DNA of 64,000 nucleotides. It comes from Mesostigma viride. Its lineage: Eukaryota > Streptophyta > Mesostigmatophyceae > Mesostigmatales > Mesostigmataceae. Both the position numbers and the translations under genes were made by a program. The notes beneath the pieces are model-generated. The model was not told the origin of the DNA. It saw only the letters and a list, made by a program, of their open reading frames with translations, and did no database searches. This document shows positions 39,775 to 50,391 of the stretch, in pieces. The first letter of the stretch is position 1. Each line of letters starts with the position of its first letter. The stretch lies in NCBI GenBank assembly GCA_009746045.1, contig RPFO01001021.1:606616-670615 (forward strand). Reading direction: 5' to 3'.

Positions 39775-39829
39775 TTAATATTGTGCGGAAACCTTTTGCC
39801 ACTCGGCTTCTAAGGTTCCGCACAGTATT
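39775..39829. other. inverted repeat / stem-loop
   Basis: TAATATTGTGCGGAAACC pairs with GGTTCCGCACAGTATTA around a loop of about 20 bases. It is non-coding and may be the terminal hairpin of an unknown element. Confidence 0.6.
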
Positions 39830-40133
39830 ACCAGCGAGTGGTTATCCAGGTGGGTGCTGGTGAGGCAGCCGACACGCCCGGGATCAGGTGGATATGTGGC
39901 TCAGCGAGGAGAGCCGCCACCCTGCCGCCTGTCCACTGCTGATTGGAGACAAGCTCATCGGCCAGCTTGCTCAAGAAGCCAACATGGACTGTACACGTCA
40001 GCGCGCGGCCGAGCTTACAAGTGCAGGATGTAGGCGTTGGTGACCGAGTTGGCCAGGTGGCCAGTTGCAGCCCTGTGCCACCAAATGCGCGTCACGAGCG
40101 CATCCTTAGTGCACAGCTGAGCTAGGGTATTAT

Positions 40134-41430
40134 TCAGCCCGGCCCGAATTTACTCAGGTCCTGCAGGTCCACCGCCTTGTAGGTCGGGACCCCAGTATAG
40201 ATCGGCACGGAGCCGGCTGGGGGCAGGCACCGTGATGCGCATGTCGCGCCCCCCGTGGCGGCTGACCTCCACCTCGGTGAGCGGGTTGATCCCCTTGGAC
40301 GCCATCCACATGCACCGTCTTCATGTCCTGCCACGTATACACGCCAGGGTGAGCCCATCCTGATCAACAGCCCACGCGTAGTCCCCCTGCTCCGGCCTGC
40401 GCCCCGTCGGGCAGGTCCTTGACCTCCCTTGGTCAAAGGGAAGCCCGCGCCAGTTGGGCATGATAATGCCCACGTACCACCGGTCGGCCTCAGTGATGGC
40501 CCTGCACGTCGTGGAGCTCCTCCAGCTGGTTGCGGCTGCATGGTGTAAAAGCGGTCGGTGGCGATCAATCCTGCATACAGTATATGGCCCGGTGCGGCAT
40601 GCAGCTCGCCCGCCAGCATCTTGGTGATCTGCATGCATGGAACGTGTGCTGCTCCTCGCGTCGGGCAGCTTGTCGTATAGGTGTGCGCGTGGTAGAGGTA
40701 GCCCGTTGGCCAGTCGATCGCAGATGCAATACTGCTTGATGTGGAACGGGGATGGCTTGGTTGGGATATAGCACCGGATGGGGCACAGCTTACAAGTGCC
40801 GCGTCGAGATGGATCGCTCGTCGATGGCAGCCTGCTCCCCTGGCACGAAGTACATGGGGGATGTACTTGATCTTGTATGCTGCATTCAGCATGCAGCTCC
40901 TCGATCCAGCCGAAGGAACTGAAAGAGCCTCGCTCACGTGTCGACAGTGGCGGTTCTCAGGGCGGTCTGCGATGTTCCTGAAATGGAGAAAGCGGCAAAT
41001 CAGACTGGTCAAACCTCATTTTAGCCATGACCTGCTGAAGGTTGACACTTGACAGGAACTGCAGCGCCCGCCTATGGGCAGCCCAGTAATTAAGAAGTAC
41101 TGAGTCTCCCCTTGCAGGCAGACGCACCAGAGACATGTGCACATGGTATACGTGATGATGATGCCCAAGAACTTGCCGAGCTCCTGGATAGTCACCGGTG
41201 TCCATTCCCGAGCTCCAGCCAGGCTTGCCATGCAGCAGCTCGCAGCTGTTCAGCATACCTGTTGGTCTCAGCAACGATGTATGGGCTCAAGCACAGTCAA
41301 TTGGGATCCCAAAACAGAAGGAACAGCTCGAGAGGACCAATTAACCTGTGCGCACGGGCGGGAATGTTCCGGGTATGTCGCCTTGCCGCCGGCGCCAGGT
41401 GTCTCGGGCAGAGTGTATTCATACGCGATC
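40134..41430 (-). pseudogene. piggyBac-type transposase, broken
   Basis: In order on the minus strand: EWTPVTIQELGKFLGIIITY, a YW-containing stretch, MLNAAYKIKYIP, a stretch read as DRLANGLPL, then AGLIATDRFYTMQ and NWRGLPFDQ. These correspond to piggyBac (DDE_Tnp_1_7) blocks: the E-L-x-x-F-x-G-I segment, A-Y-K-x-x-Y-x-P, and the D-R-F-Y-T box that holds a catalytic Asp. Frame changes and stops occur throughout, so no intact enzyme is made. Upstream the frame continues to YTLPETPGAGGKATYPEHS near 41350-41420. Terminal repeats and TTAA ends could not be fixed. Confidence 0.65.
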
Positions 41431-41830
41431 CGCGTCGTACGCCGGCCCGAGGTGTATATAATGTATAATACGCGGTGTATAATAATGTATTATACGCTGA
41501 TCGTACGCTAACTCTTGAAAACCCCTAAAATTTTTGGCATGGTTCTGAGGGTTCTTCAACATTCTGAGCAACCAAGTGCATGGTCTGCTGTTGTTTTTGC
41601 CATACATTTTGTCTATACATGACATGCATATGTAGCATGACATTGGCATTGCCATCACTACCTAGTTAAATACAAGCATAGTTTGTAACGGAGCTAACTT
41701 GAGAGTTTCAGACTCTTCAAAATTGAGACAACATGCAACTAAGTATCAATACCAGTATCAATTCACAACTCACTGGAAAGGATGGTAAATATGTAGAATT
41801 CAATTAATTAATTAGGAACATAACTCCGTT
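41431..41830. other. no gene seen
   Basis: TATAATGTATAATACGCGGT, with a further near-copy GTATAATAATGTATTATACG, lies at about 41455-41500. Otherwise nothing is recognised. A TTAATTAATTAGGAAC tail opens the next minus-strand element at about 41800-41820. Confidence 0.35.
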
Positions 41831-42010
41831 GGGAGTATATGTAGTAGCACATAAGTAAGTAAGTAAGTACTTGCGTGTCATGCGCAAAGGCATGCCACGG
41901 AGTACTATGCTAATCTCATTAGAAAAATAATTACACAAAAGTTTAAACAAATATCGTCTGCATCATCCCCCAACCGTTAAGTGCTCACTAGATGGGGATG
42001 TAATCCTCAT
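41800..42010 (-). repeat. CAAC stem-loop followed by ACTT-tailed repeat, copy 2
   Basis: ATAACTCCGTTGGGAGTATA (41820) is the minus-strand stem-loop with its TTAATTAA tail to the left. Then AAGTAAGTAAGTAAGTACTT and GCGTGTCATGCGCAAAGGCA follow, continuing to GATGGGGATGTAATCC. The second part is the reverse complement of 8390-8545. Confidence 0.6.
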
Positions 42011-42084
42011 CCGAGCTAGTAGCACATATCCCAGAGAAGAGGCCTACGCGCATAGCCTAGCATGTGGCCCACGCGCATGTGCGC

Positions 42085-42472
42085 CCATAATGGCCCCCAT
42101 ATGGATGTTGCCTTCAGAATTTAGCCAAGCCATGCCTATAATGGGACCCCCATGGATGTTGCATTAAGAATTTAGCTATGCTATGCCTATCCAGTGAGAT
42201 GCTCTCTGTCGAGAAGCCATGCCCTAGCCCTTGTATAGCCATGATGATCTTCCCCCCCATGGCATGCTCCCCCCCCCCTTAATAGCGGGGCATAGCGTGA
42301 TAGACCATGCGGGTGCAGGTGCCCTGGTGCACCTAGAGCAAGTGTTGCCTACATTCCACTCTTGCAGGAAGTAGCCTATAATGTATTAAAAGCCATATGC
42401 CCCTTCTCAGGGATATGTGCTACATATCAGTCTCCCAACGGAGTTATGTTACAATTCAATTCAATTCAATTC
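42085..42472 (+). repeat. 3' UTR family A, copy 3
   Basis: Carries CCCATGGATGTTGCATTAAG, GAGAAGCCATGCCCTAG, the GTGCACCTAGAGCAAGTG box, ATGCCCCTTCTC and the stem-loop CTCCCAACGGAGTTATGT, with a (CAATT)n tail. It abuts copy 4 head on, forming an inverted pair. Confidence 0.75.
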
Positions 42473-42770
42473 AGAGAAGAGGCACATGGCTTTTAATACA
42501 TTCTGGGCTACTTCCTGCAAGGGTGGGAATGTAAACGACACTTGCTCTAGGTGCACCAAGGGCACCTGCTGCACCACCATGATGTCTCAGAGCTCAATTA
42601 CTTAAGGCCTGTCATGGGGTGGACTGAAGATCATCATGGCGATACAAGCGCTAGGGCATGGCTTCTCAACAGAGAGTGACTCTCTGCATGCATAGGCAGC
42701 TAGCGTGGCTAAATGGCAACATCCATGGGGGTCCCATTAATTATATGCATGGCTTGGCTAATTAAGGGGA
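42473..42770 (-). repeat. 3' UTR family A, copy 4, lacking the terminal stem-loop
   Basis: Starts AGAGAAGAGGCACATGGCTT and includes CACTTGCTCTAGGTGCACC on the plus strand, the reverse of copy 3. It begins exactly where the tail of copy 3 stops and lacks its own hairpin and tail, so it was either truncated or interrupted by copy 3. Confidence 0.65.
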
Positions 42771-42782
42771 CGGGACACCCCC

Positions 42783-42806
42783 GAATTTTTTGGCGCCAAA
42801 AAATTC
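42783..42806. promoter_or_regulatory. 24-bp perfect palindrome with E2F-like core
   Basis: GAATTTTTTGGCGCCAAAAA, plus ATTC, reads the same on both strands. The centre TTTGGCGCCAAA matches the E2F/DP consensus (TTTSSCGC) in both orientations. A frame with an ATG at 42870 (MATAFRRNYHTRAGEMQKFY ...) runs for about 53 codons downstream, but I cannot confirm a gene. The palindrome could equally be a transposon terminus. Confidence 0.4.
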
Positions 42807-42809
42807 GCG

Positions 42810-45090
42810 CCGGAGCCGAAGGTCACAAAATTTCACGTGCACGGTGCGCGCACCCCTTGCGGATGTGGCCATGGCGACTGCGTTCAGGCGAAACTACCAC
42901 ACTAGGGCAGGCGAAATGCAAAAATTTTACTCGAATCTAAAAGTAGATGAGTTTATGATGTTAGTTTGTGGCGGAAATCAGCTGGTTTACAATATCGCTG
43001 TTGTTTTTTTATGCCATCGGCATGGGGGGTAATCTGAATTTTTTGGTCGCGCGGAATGAAATAGAATTTATGATAGCGGCTGTAAAATAGCGGTTTTGGG
43101 GGCTGTTCTGACCTTGAAGCAGGCATTAATATCGGTTGCATCGAATTCTAAACCGAGCTGGTGCTTTTTGCCAGATTTTCGGCCATTATCGGTAAGTAAT
43201 TGTTCAGACCTGCGCAGTGCGTGTCTGACCTGTCCATGGAAGAACGGCTGTTGTTGCGCGCCTGGGCGAGGGATTTACGAGGGCAAGGTACAGATTTGTC
43301 GCGAACGTTATCTGCTATCGGTGCTTTCTTCTATGAGCTCATCGTTCGAGGTTTTTTGCGTTCTTTTTGGGCAGTTTCCGCCAGCTAGCTCGCCGTCGCT
43401 TGCCGTTGTGTTGTCGAATACCTGGCAGCTTTAGATTGTTTTCGTTGATGTCGTGATCAGGGCCGCTTCAGTCGCAGCCTATAGCTCTTCGGGAAGGTAT
43501 AAGGCATTTCATAAAACGTGTTCTGGCAAGGATGTTGTGCGTATGGACGCTTCTTGTTGTTTGAGAGTGACGCACCCTCACAGGCCGCAGCGGCATCACA
43601 GCTAGCGCTCATGCGGTGAAGGGCCGCCAATGGTTTCTTTGCATTTTATCGTGCAGGGATGGAAGTGTTATAGTGATGATGATGTTGGAGATATTGCATT
43701 TGTGTGACTGCATGTAGATAGCTGGCACCAATGGTTGTTTGAGCTTTCCTTTGTTATGATGATGTGACAAGACTACAATGTGCTGAGCCAACCATGGTTG
43801 ACATGCATGACTGCATGCAAGCTATATATACCATGTTCTTACTTGGTTCCTTGCCCTCCATAGTCCCAGTTTGTCATCCATGCCGGGGAGGACAGTTTAG
43901 GAGGTGTTGTTGTGTTGAAATTAGCTTGGTTGGCATCAACCTTACACTCTAACCTGGGAGAAACATAGGAAATGCCGCTTAGGCATGTTAGGGCTACCAT
44001 CGTCAAGGCTATGCACATATTTACAAGGCTGGCCATGCTGGAGGGATGATGAAGATATATGAGGTGCGTGGCCACCCCTTTGTACTTTGTAAACATACTC
44101 TGCATGTTGGATGGCATATTAAGTGGCACTGTGGGGTTACTAACTTACTGAGTGGTCCTTAGCGCCTTGTCATGTGGTCATATAGGAAACCCATCAACTT
44201 GAGCAGTTCTTGTCGCAATGACCCCCCACATTGAGCATGCGTTGCCGTCAGCGTGCAAGAGTTGATTATGTGTGCTTTGGTCAGTTTGCAGATGTCTTTG
44301 ATGAAGAAGGAGGTGCTAGTGTGGCTAAATGGTTACTCTAATTTCCTTGTAGCGTCTACATGGGTGGCCGTCTTGGAATGGTTGCAACTTGGGCAGTTCT
44401 TGTCAGAATGGCGTCAAACCTTGAACAAAGGAGGTACCATATGTGCAGAGAATGGTAGTATGTGGTTTGGCCAGTTTTCATGAGGCTTAGATGTATAAAG
44501 GGGTGTTAGTGTGGTTAAATACTAGCTAAAACCTCCCTTAGCTTCGTCACAGGTGGCAATCTAGGAATATCCATCAAATAGGGCTGCGCTTGTCAGAATG
44601 ACCTGAAAATTTGGGGCTGCATGTCCCCCAACCTCTAGTATTTGGGAATATATGATTTGGCCCTATTCCATGTGTTTATGATTTGATAATTTTTTTTTCA
44701 TTAAAAAAGTACCCTTTTTGCGGGAAAATCCATCAATGTGTGTAAACATGATTATTTTGTGCTCAAAATTAGGTAGCATTTCTCAAAAGTCAGGGAACTA
44801 TATGGGAATATATGATTTGGTCGATCCCAATATGTTTGCCCACTGCCCTAGGAAAAATGTGACTAGAATAGCGTCTTTTTCTATTTTTAGCGCGTTACCG
44901 GTGCCCTGTGGGGGTTAGTACCCCCCCCAAGTGGCTGGAAATTTTTTTTTAAATCATATTAATGGTCCCCAATCATCATTGGATTTTTAGCACATGCATA
45001 GGTATGGTTTCCAGAAAAGTGCCCTTTAGGGGTGTCCCCTCCCCTTAAAATTACGCACTGATTATTTGTTCCTACTACAGGTCGGCGCGC
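42810..45090. other. no confirmed gene; weak open frames
   Basis: Frames at 43096-43434 and 43200-43388 (LSMEERLLLRAWARDLRGQG) look somewhat protein-like, and GGTAAGT at 43191 could be a donor, but no family is recognised. GGGAATATATGATTTGG occurs at about 44643 and 44805, and ACTTGGGCAGTTCTTGTCAG-like text recurs at 44390 and 44548. These hint at decayed internal repeats. Confidence 0.35.
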
Positions 45091-45226
45091 CGCAGTCTAG
45101 GCAAGCAACGCGGGCTGTAAAATGCATGATGCCAAAACCCACCTCGTAAGCCAAAAATACGCCAAAAATACGCGATACACAAGAAAATACGCGAAAATAC
45201 GCGGCGCGTACGAAGGCACCCCATTG

Positions 45227-45740
45227 TTATACGCGCCGCTCGATCGCATATCGTGTATATAATACGCCGTATGAATACACACTGATCTCGGGCAGAATTC
45301 CATCCTCAGGCTTTCCTGTCCCGAAAATCCAGCCACTATCTATCCTCCTGAGCACGACCAGCCGCACCGTCCTCAGGCTGCTCCTCATCCTCGGAATCGA
45401 CCATGCAGCTGTAATAGGTCTGGCACCTCCTCCAATTGTCCTCATCAGTGCTGCCTTCAGAGTTCTCGCCTGCAGCGGGGCTGCATGGCTGCAGCCGACG
45501 CCTTCTGGGTGGAAATTAAATTTCCGGAGTGCCGGTGCTCTGGCCGCAGCTAGTGACGGCCAGCCTTGCGCTTGGCACGCTTCCTGCAACCCGCAGGCTC
45601 TGCGAAATATCCTCACTGTCGCCATCGCCAGGAGAGCCGGGGGGTCAGATCCGTCGGCGCGGTGCCACCCCCCTGCACCCCACCGTCGTCAACATCATGC
45701 ATGCACCGTGCACGGCATCATCGACCTGCATGAGCGAAAA
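45227..45740 (-). pseudogene. possible N-terminal part of a piggyBac-type transposase
   Basis: The minus strand reads, with stops, ...ENSEGSTDEDNWRRC ... DSEDEEQPEDGAAG. This Ser/Asp/Glu-rich low-complexity character is usual at the N-terminus of piggyBac transposases. GTATGAATACAC next to CTCGGGCAG occurs here (45268-45295) and inverted near 41405-41430, beside the other transposase piece. Linkage between the two is a guess. Confidence 0.3.
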
Positions 45741-46145
45741 TCCTGACTGCGCGCCACCGCGGGAGGCAACGCACCATGGCTGCCGTCGTTACTCGTCGTT
45801 TTCGCGGTCTTCCTCGTTTTAGTCTTTTTATTTCTGCCCGACGGTACCTTTTGACCAGGGTAGCCCCCTGGATATTTTAACATAGGTCCCTGACCAGATG
45901 TCCAAAAGTGGTAAACCAGGGGTGCACGAGATTCTACAAATCCAGATCTAAAAGCTGCATGGTCCAGTCAGAATCTTAAAAAGTTGGCTAGAATCTGAGC
46001 TATAGTTCTGCCAAAACTCGGTCCGTTAAATAGGACCGAGATCAAAAACTCAGTCAGGACTTCAAAACGGACCGAATACCATTTAATTAATGCACCTCCG
46101 GTCGGTGAAATATTGTCCACTCCTGTTGCCTGAGTGACCCGAGGC
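45741..46145. other. no gene seen
   Basis: Short stretches such as CGTTAAATAGGACCGAGATC and repeated GGACCGA motifs near 46020-46070. Nothing is recognised. Confidence 0.3.
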
Positions 46146-46149
46146 CCTC

Positions 46150-47221
46150 ACTGGCCGCGCAGGCCGGTCCCGGAGCAATAGCTATCGCGGCGCATGCAGA
46201 CGTCGGCCACCATCGCTGCCCAGCCAACCCGGCCCGGCCACGCAGGCAGCTGCCAGGCGACCTCTCGCCGCAAGTGCTCCGGCCTATGCTGACCTGCTGC
46301 GGTCAGGTACCTCGGCCCGACGGACGCCATAATTCTCCACGAAGCTGCATGCAGGAGATGCCAGCGCGGGTAGTAAGCCCACCGCCGAGCAGAAGAACGC
46401 GAGGACACCGACTGCGCCCGTCGCCAATGCGGCAATGCCGCGTGGTGCTGCGTCATTTTCGCCAGCAGCCGCGGGGGCAACCGCTCAGAGACTTGAGGAT
46501 GATCGAGCTCAGGAGCAAGCTTCTTACTTACCCACCTGTCCAGACCTCGAGGGTGTAGTATAGAGAGCTGCATGCACGTGCCAGGGCACCGTAGTTAACT
46601 ACGCGCATTCACAGGACAAGGCGGCACCTCCACCCTTCCCGTCAGACTGTGCTCACCTTCAGCTCCATGCATTAAGGATCGATTATATAAGCGGCTGTTC
46701 CTCTCTCACCTCAAGAAGTTGCACGACCCGAGTCCGGCCCCTGGACGCACTCAGGATGACAACTACTAACCTGACCCCCGCTCAGCAGCAGCAGCGATCG
46801 ACATGACCTGTGGTGGTCGGAATGCCTCCGCCACAACTGAGAAGCCCAAGGGTCTCTTGCCCCGGACGGGCGGGGGCTTGGTCACTGAACAACCACTGAT
46901 GTGGAACGCCCCCCCCCCCCACACGCTAGATTAGTCATAGCCATGCATGTATATTGTAGCCATCCCCATGTTTGCGTGATGCATGCATACACTAGTCCTC
47001 GACATGCCATGTGCAATGCTAATGCGTTGTAGAAAGAATAGCCACGCCTACTACTACACGGCCGCCTAGCAAGAAAGCCCGACTGACTGATGATACCAGC
47101 CAGCCATGCAGCTAGCCTAGCTATATATCAAGGAGGGCTATATGTGTACCGCTGTAGCACTCCGGGCTTGTTTGCTCACGTCTCCATAGTAGTCAATGCA
47201 GTGCTCACGTGGGTCTTATCG
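46150..47221 (+). pseudogene. ORF1 retroelement copy, heavily decayed
   Basis: Plus-strand pieces match the ORF1 family: PATSRRK...YADLLRSG-like, REDTDCARRQCRVVLRHF near 46400-46460, then LTPAQQQQR-like sequence near 46775-46800. A 3' UTR resembles 49000-49230 up to GCTCACGTGGGTCTTAT at 47206-47222. Many stops and indels, including a poly-C run at 46909-46920, break it. It ends where the TSD-flanked copy lies. Confidence 0.5.
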
Positions 47222-47302
47222 ATTGAGACTTGACTATTCCTTGATGCGCATGACGGTCAAACGTTGCCTGAGGATTAGTCTGAGCGCGGTTAATTGTCGG
47301 AG

Positions 47303-49403
47303 GAAATTCCTTTGCCATCATCCCAAACTCATTATGAATGAGTTTGGGATGGCTGACTTCGGTATATGGCTGATGGCGGAGCTCAGATCTTTTGCGTCTG
47401 TAAAGCCCCAAATTCGGTCAGACCACTTGCATTCGATGCGCTTTTTTCAGACGCACACGCCAGTATAATCGGTTACGGCTGAAACGCAGTATTGCCATGC
47501 AAAGTTATACTCACGTGACAAGCAGCTATGACGACCCAAAAAGCAAAACGGGGGTTGGAAAAGGAGAGTTGCCGGCTCCCATGCTGCAGCCCAACCCACT
47601 CGCCATCGTCCTGGCCCAGCCTTCTGGGCCCGCCAACCCACCCGGCCAGCAAAACCATCGCCAAGCGCCTCGCCAGAGCCTATAAGAAACCCTGTCACGA
47701 ACACAAATGGCGACAGTAGTACCTAGGTACCAGCTTACGACCGCTTTTATTTCAGCAAATGGATGCAACTGACCAAAGCAGAATACGTCGAAATAGTGCG
47801 TTTCTTAGCACAGGAACGCACACTCCATGGGCCCTATGCGCCCATCCCCGCCGACAAAGTGGAGAGGTTCCTCACCCTGCCAGAATACGACCTCCGCCTC
47901 GCCATCATGTGCAGCTTCTTCCATGCAGCTACCTATCGACAAAATCGCCGCTGGGCCAAGATCCGCACCCCAGCCCAGCCTGCGCGGCGCCGACAGCCAC
48001 ATCGGCTCCCTCCCTCGGCAAGGATGACATCCGAGCAGTGCTGGAGGAGCACGTGACCTGGCCGTTGGCCGAGAAGCTGACCTCGCTGAACACGACTCTC
48101 AACACGGTGGAGGCCCGGGTATCCAATCGGTGGAAACCAAGGTCGTCCACAAGCTCCAACCCCAGTTGAGTTCACGGCGCTGCACACCGCGGCGCAGGCG
48201 ATGATCTGAGACGCACGCTGCACTTGTCTCTCACCTAAACCAGGTGGAGGGCAAGTGCGGCGTGCTCATGAAGAAGCTTGAAGCCATCACCGCCCACACC
48301 GAGGCCCTGGCCTCACAGGTCCCAATTAAGATATAGCGGAGCAGACGGCCACCATCGCATCCCAGCCATGCACCCCGGCTGGATGCTGGTGACCTTCCGC
48401 CGGCCCTAGCTCTCCTATGCGGACCTGCTGCGGACAGCGACCGCCTCCACCACCGACGCCATCGCTACGAAACTCCAGGATCAAGCTTGAAGACCTTCGC
48501 CAGGCACAACAACGGGAGGCCACCGACCGCACCCGCCGCGACTGCATGCCGGGTGGTGCTGCGTCGTTCCCCCCAGAAGCCAGGTGAGACGTCAACCTCC
48601 CTTGCCGACGAGCTTAAGGACCAGCTCCTTACCCTCATGGGCCTGGTAGGTGAGGTAGAACTGCGTGGGTGCCACCGCCTTCCCCACTCCCGGGATAAGG
48701 CGGCTCCCCCACCAGTCCTGAGCACTCACCTTCCTCTCCCCGTCTCCCGTGAGGGGCAAGCAGCGGTTCCTCTCTCGTCGCAAGCGGTTGTGCACACGAC
48801 CTCAACCTGGACGCTGGACGACGACCTGACGGCCCCGCTCAGCAGCAGCAGCAGCGACGCGACCTGTGGCCGGAATACCTCCGCCACAAGCAGGACCCCC
48901 AGAAGCCCAAGGTGTACTGGAGGCCGGGGCGGGGACCTGATGATCAACCACAAGATCTATGTGGACGCCCCCAGCGTGCTAGAATAGCTTGCCTCATAGC
49001 ACTAGCTTGTATCCATTGGTATAGTCACTGCCGCCATGGCAGCAATGCTTAGAATGTTTGCCTAGCGTTGCCAACATATCTATAGTCACGTACGTGCGCC
49101 GCTCACGCACAGTACACAACCAGCCATAGCCTTGATTAGTCCTTGTACAGCCATGCTACGTCCTGGCTATGATCAGATTACTTGCCCACGCTCCTTGTTA
49201 TGCCATGCTCACATGGGTCTTATTGCACCCACAGATTGCCGGATCGTTAGCGTGCCCGTTTAGCTAGCGTGCCCAAATGCAGCTGTGGCATGAAGGAGAC
49301 TGGGGGTCGATCTCTGCCCTTTCTCCTGTTGTGCGCACACAGGGATTAAAAGCACTTCGGTGCTCCGTGACTCCCCAACGGGAGCACGTGTTTAATTAAT
49401 TAA
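47303..49403 (+). mobile_element. near full-length ORF1-only non-LTR element with TSD
   Basis: The direct repeat TTAATTGTCGGAG occurs at 47290-47302 and 49404-49416, bounding a 2.1-kb unit. It has a 5' region with a perfect hairpin (CCCAAACTCAT / ATGAGTTTGGG, 47325-47351), one ORF1 (47763-48987), and a 3' UTR. It ends with GTGACTCCCCAACGGGAGCA and a TTAA tail. There is no reverse transcriptase or endonuclease. The 5' region is shared, reversed, with 57100-57265. Confidence 0.75.
47763..48987 (+). pseudogene. ORF1 of the ORF1-only element, frameshifted
   Basis: Starts MQLTKAEYVEIVRFLAQERT and continues with DKVERFLTLPEYDLRLAIMC, an N-terminal module shared with the copy at 56877 (-). It then has a helical middle part, CRVVLRRSPQKPGETSTSLA near 48550-48600, VELRGCHRLPHSRDKAA, and the WTLDDDLT ... 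VYW end. Several frameshifts (near 47960, 48180, 48390, 48760, 48925) stop it from being one frame. The order gives the full ORF1 architecture: N-terminal module, coiled coil, RRM-like core, C-terminal domain. Confidence 0.65.
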
Positions 49404-49416
49404 TTAATTGTCGGAG

Positions 49417-50038
49417 AAAGCGCGCCGGAAGTCTATGATTCGCGGATACCGCGTGGCTGCGTGTAGAAAGATCTGCACATGGAGAGATACTGAACGGCGA
49501 ACACGAAGTGGCTGACCAGGTGGCGGACATGAAAAGAGAGCATGGATGGTTAGGAATTCAAAGAAAACATATATATTATTATATTTAAGCACGTGACTGC
49601 GTCACGTGGGTGCCAATACAGAGTAAAGGAACCTTCAACCCTATATACACAGCGAGAAGGAGGGAGGGCGCCCTACTGAGCTTCTCTCACTGCCGCAGGT
49701 GGGCAGGCCACAGAGCGCTCTCTCCACGTGCGGCATGGTGCAGTCATGCCGGGGCGCAACCGGCTGTGGGTGCAATACAACCAGTGCAATACCATAGGTA
49801 GGCTGACGCATAGCTTATGCTACAAATGTGAGGTGGGCTCAAGACGTCGGCTAATTAAGGCGCAAGCTGATGGCCACAAGGTGCCAGAGCTAATTGAAGG
49901 TACTATAAGGCTGTGCGCTAATATCATTTCTTCAAGTGCTGTAATGCCTACTTAAGCTATCCCATCATCGATTGCCCCCATCTAGACAACTAGCTGGAGT
50001 GCTCTATCCCGGGGAAGCCAGGGGGGGCTTCCACAGTT
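49417..50038. other. no gene seen
   Basis: The sequence into which the element at 47303 inserted continues here. GGCGCAAGCTGATGGCCACA near 49858 and short frames of up to 75 codons have no recognisable motif. Confidence 0.35.
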
Positions 50039-50039
50039 T

Positions 50040-50295
50040 CTTGTAATTGACATAGAGGTCCCCGCCCCGCCAGTACACTTGGGGCTTCTCGGGGTTGGTC
50101 TTGTGGCGGATGTAGTCGGGCCACTGATCGCGGCGTTGCTGCTGCTGGGCTGGCGTCAGGTCGTCGTCAAGCGACCATGCAGGAGGTGTTCACCATGCAG
50201 CTTCTTGCGGCGAGAGAGGAACCGAACTCGGGCTGTGATGTCGCTGAAGCTGAGGACCACTGGAGGGGGGCCAGCCTTAATTAATTAATTAATTA
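50040..50295 (-). pseudogene. ORF1 C-terminal fragment, minus strand
   Basis: Pieces read VVLSFSDITARVRFLSRRKK, LTPAQQQQRR-like sequence with frame breaks, and a WRGGDLYVNYKKLW-like end. It matches positions 11080-11290 of the better copy. It touches the TTAA tail of the next minus-strand element at 50279-50295. Confidence 0.6.
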
Positions 50296-50391
50296 GACTC
50301 GTGCTCCCGTTGGGGAGTCACGGAGCATTAATAACCCCGATGGATGGATGGATGGGTGCAAACATTCCTACCGGTCTAATCTATCTACATT
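50279..50391 (-). repeat. stacked retroelement 3' ends, minus strand
   Basis: From left: TTAATTAATTAATTAG, CTCGTGCTCCCGTTGGGGAG (stem-loop), TTAATAACCCCG, GATGGATGGATGGATGGG (short CATC tail reversed), then the CCTACCGGTCTAA box. This is the reverse complement of the arrangement at 20270-20370. Confidence 0.7.
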
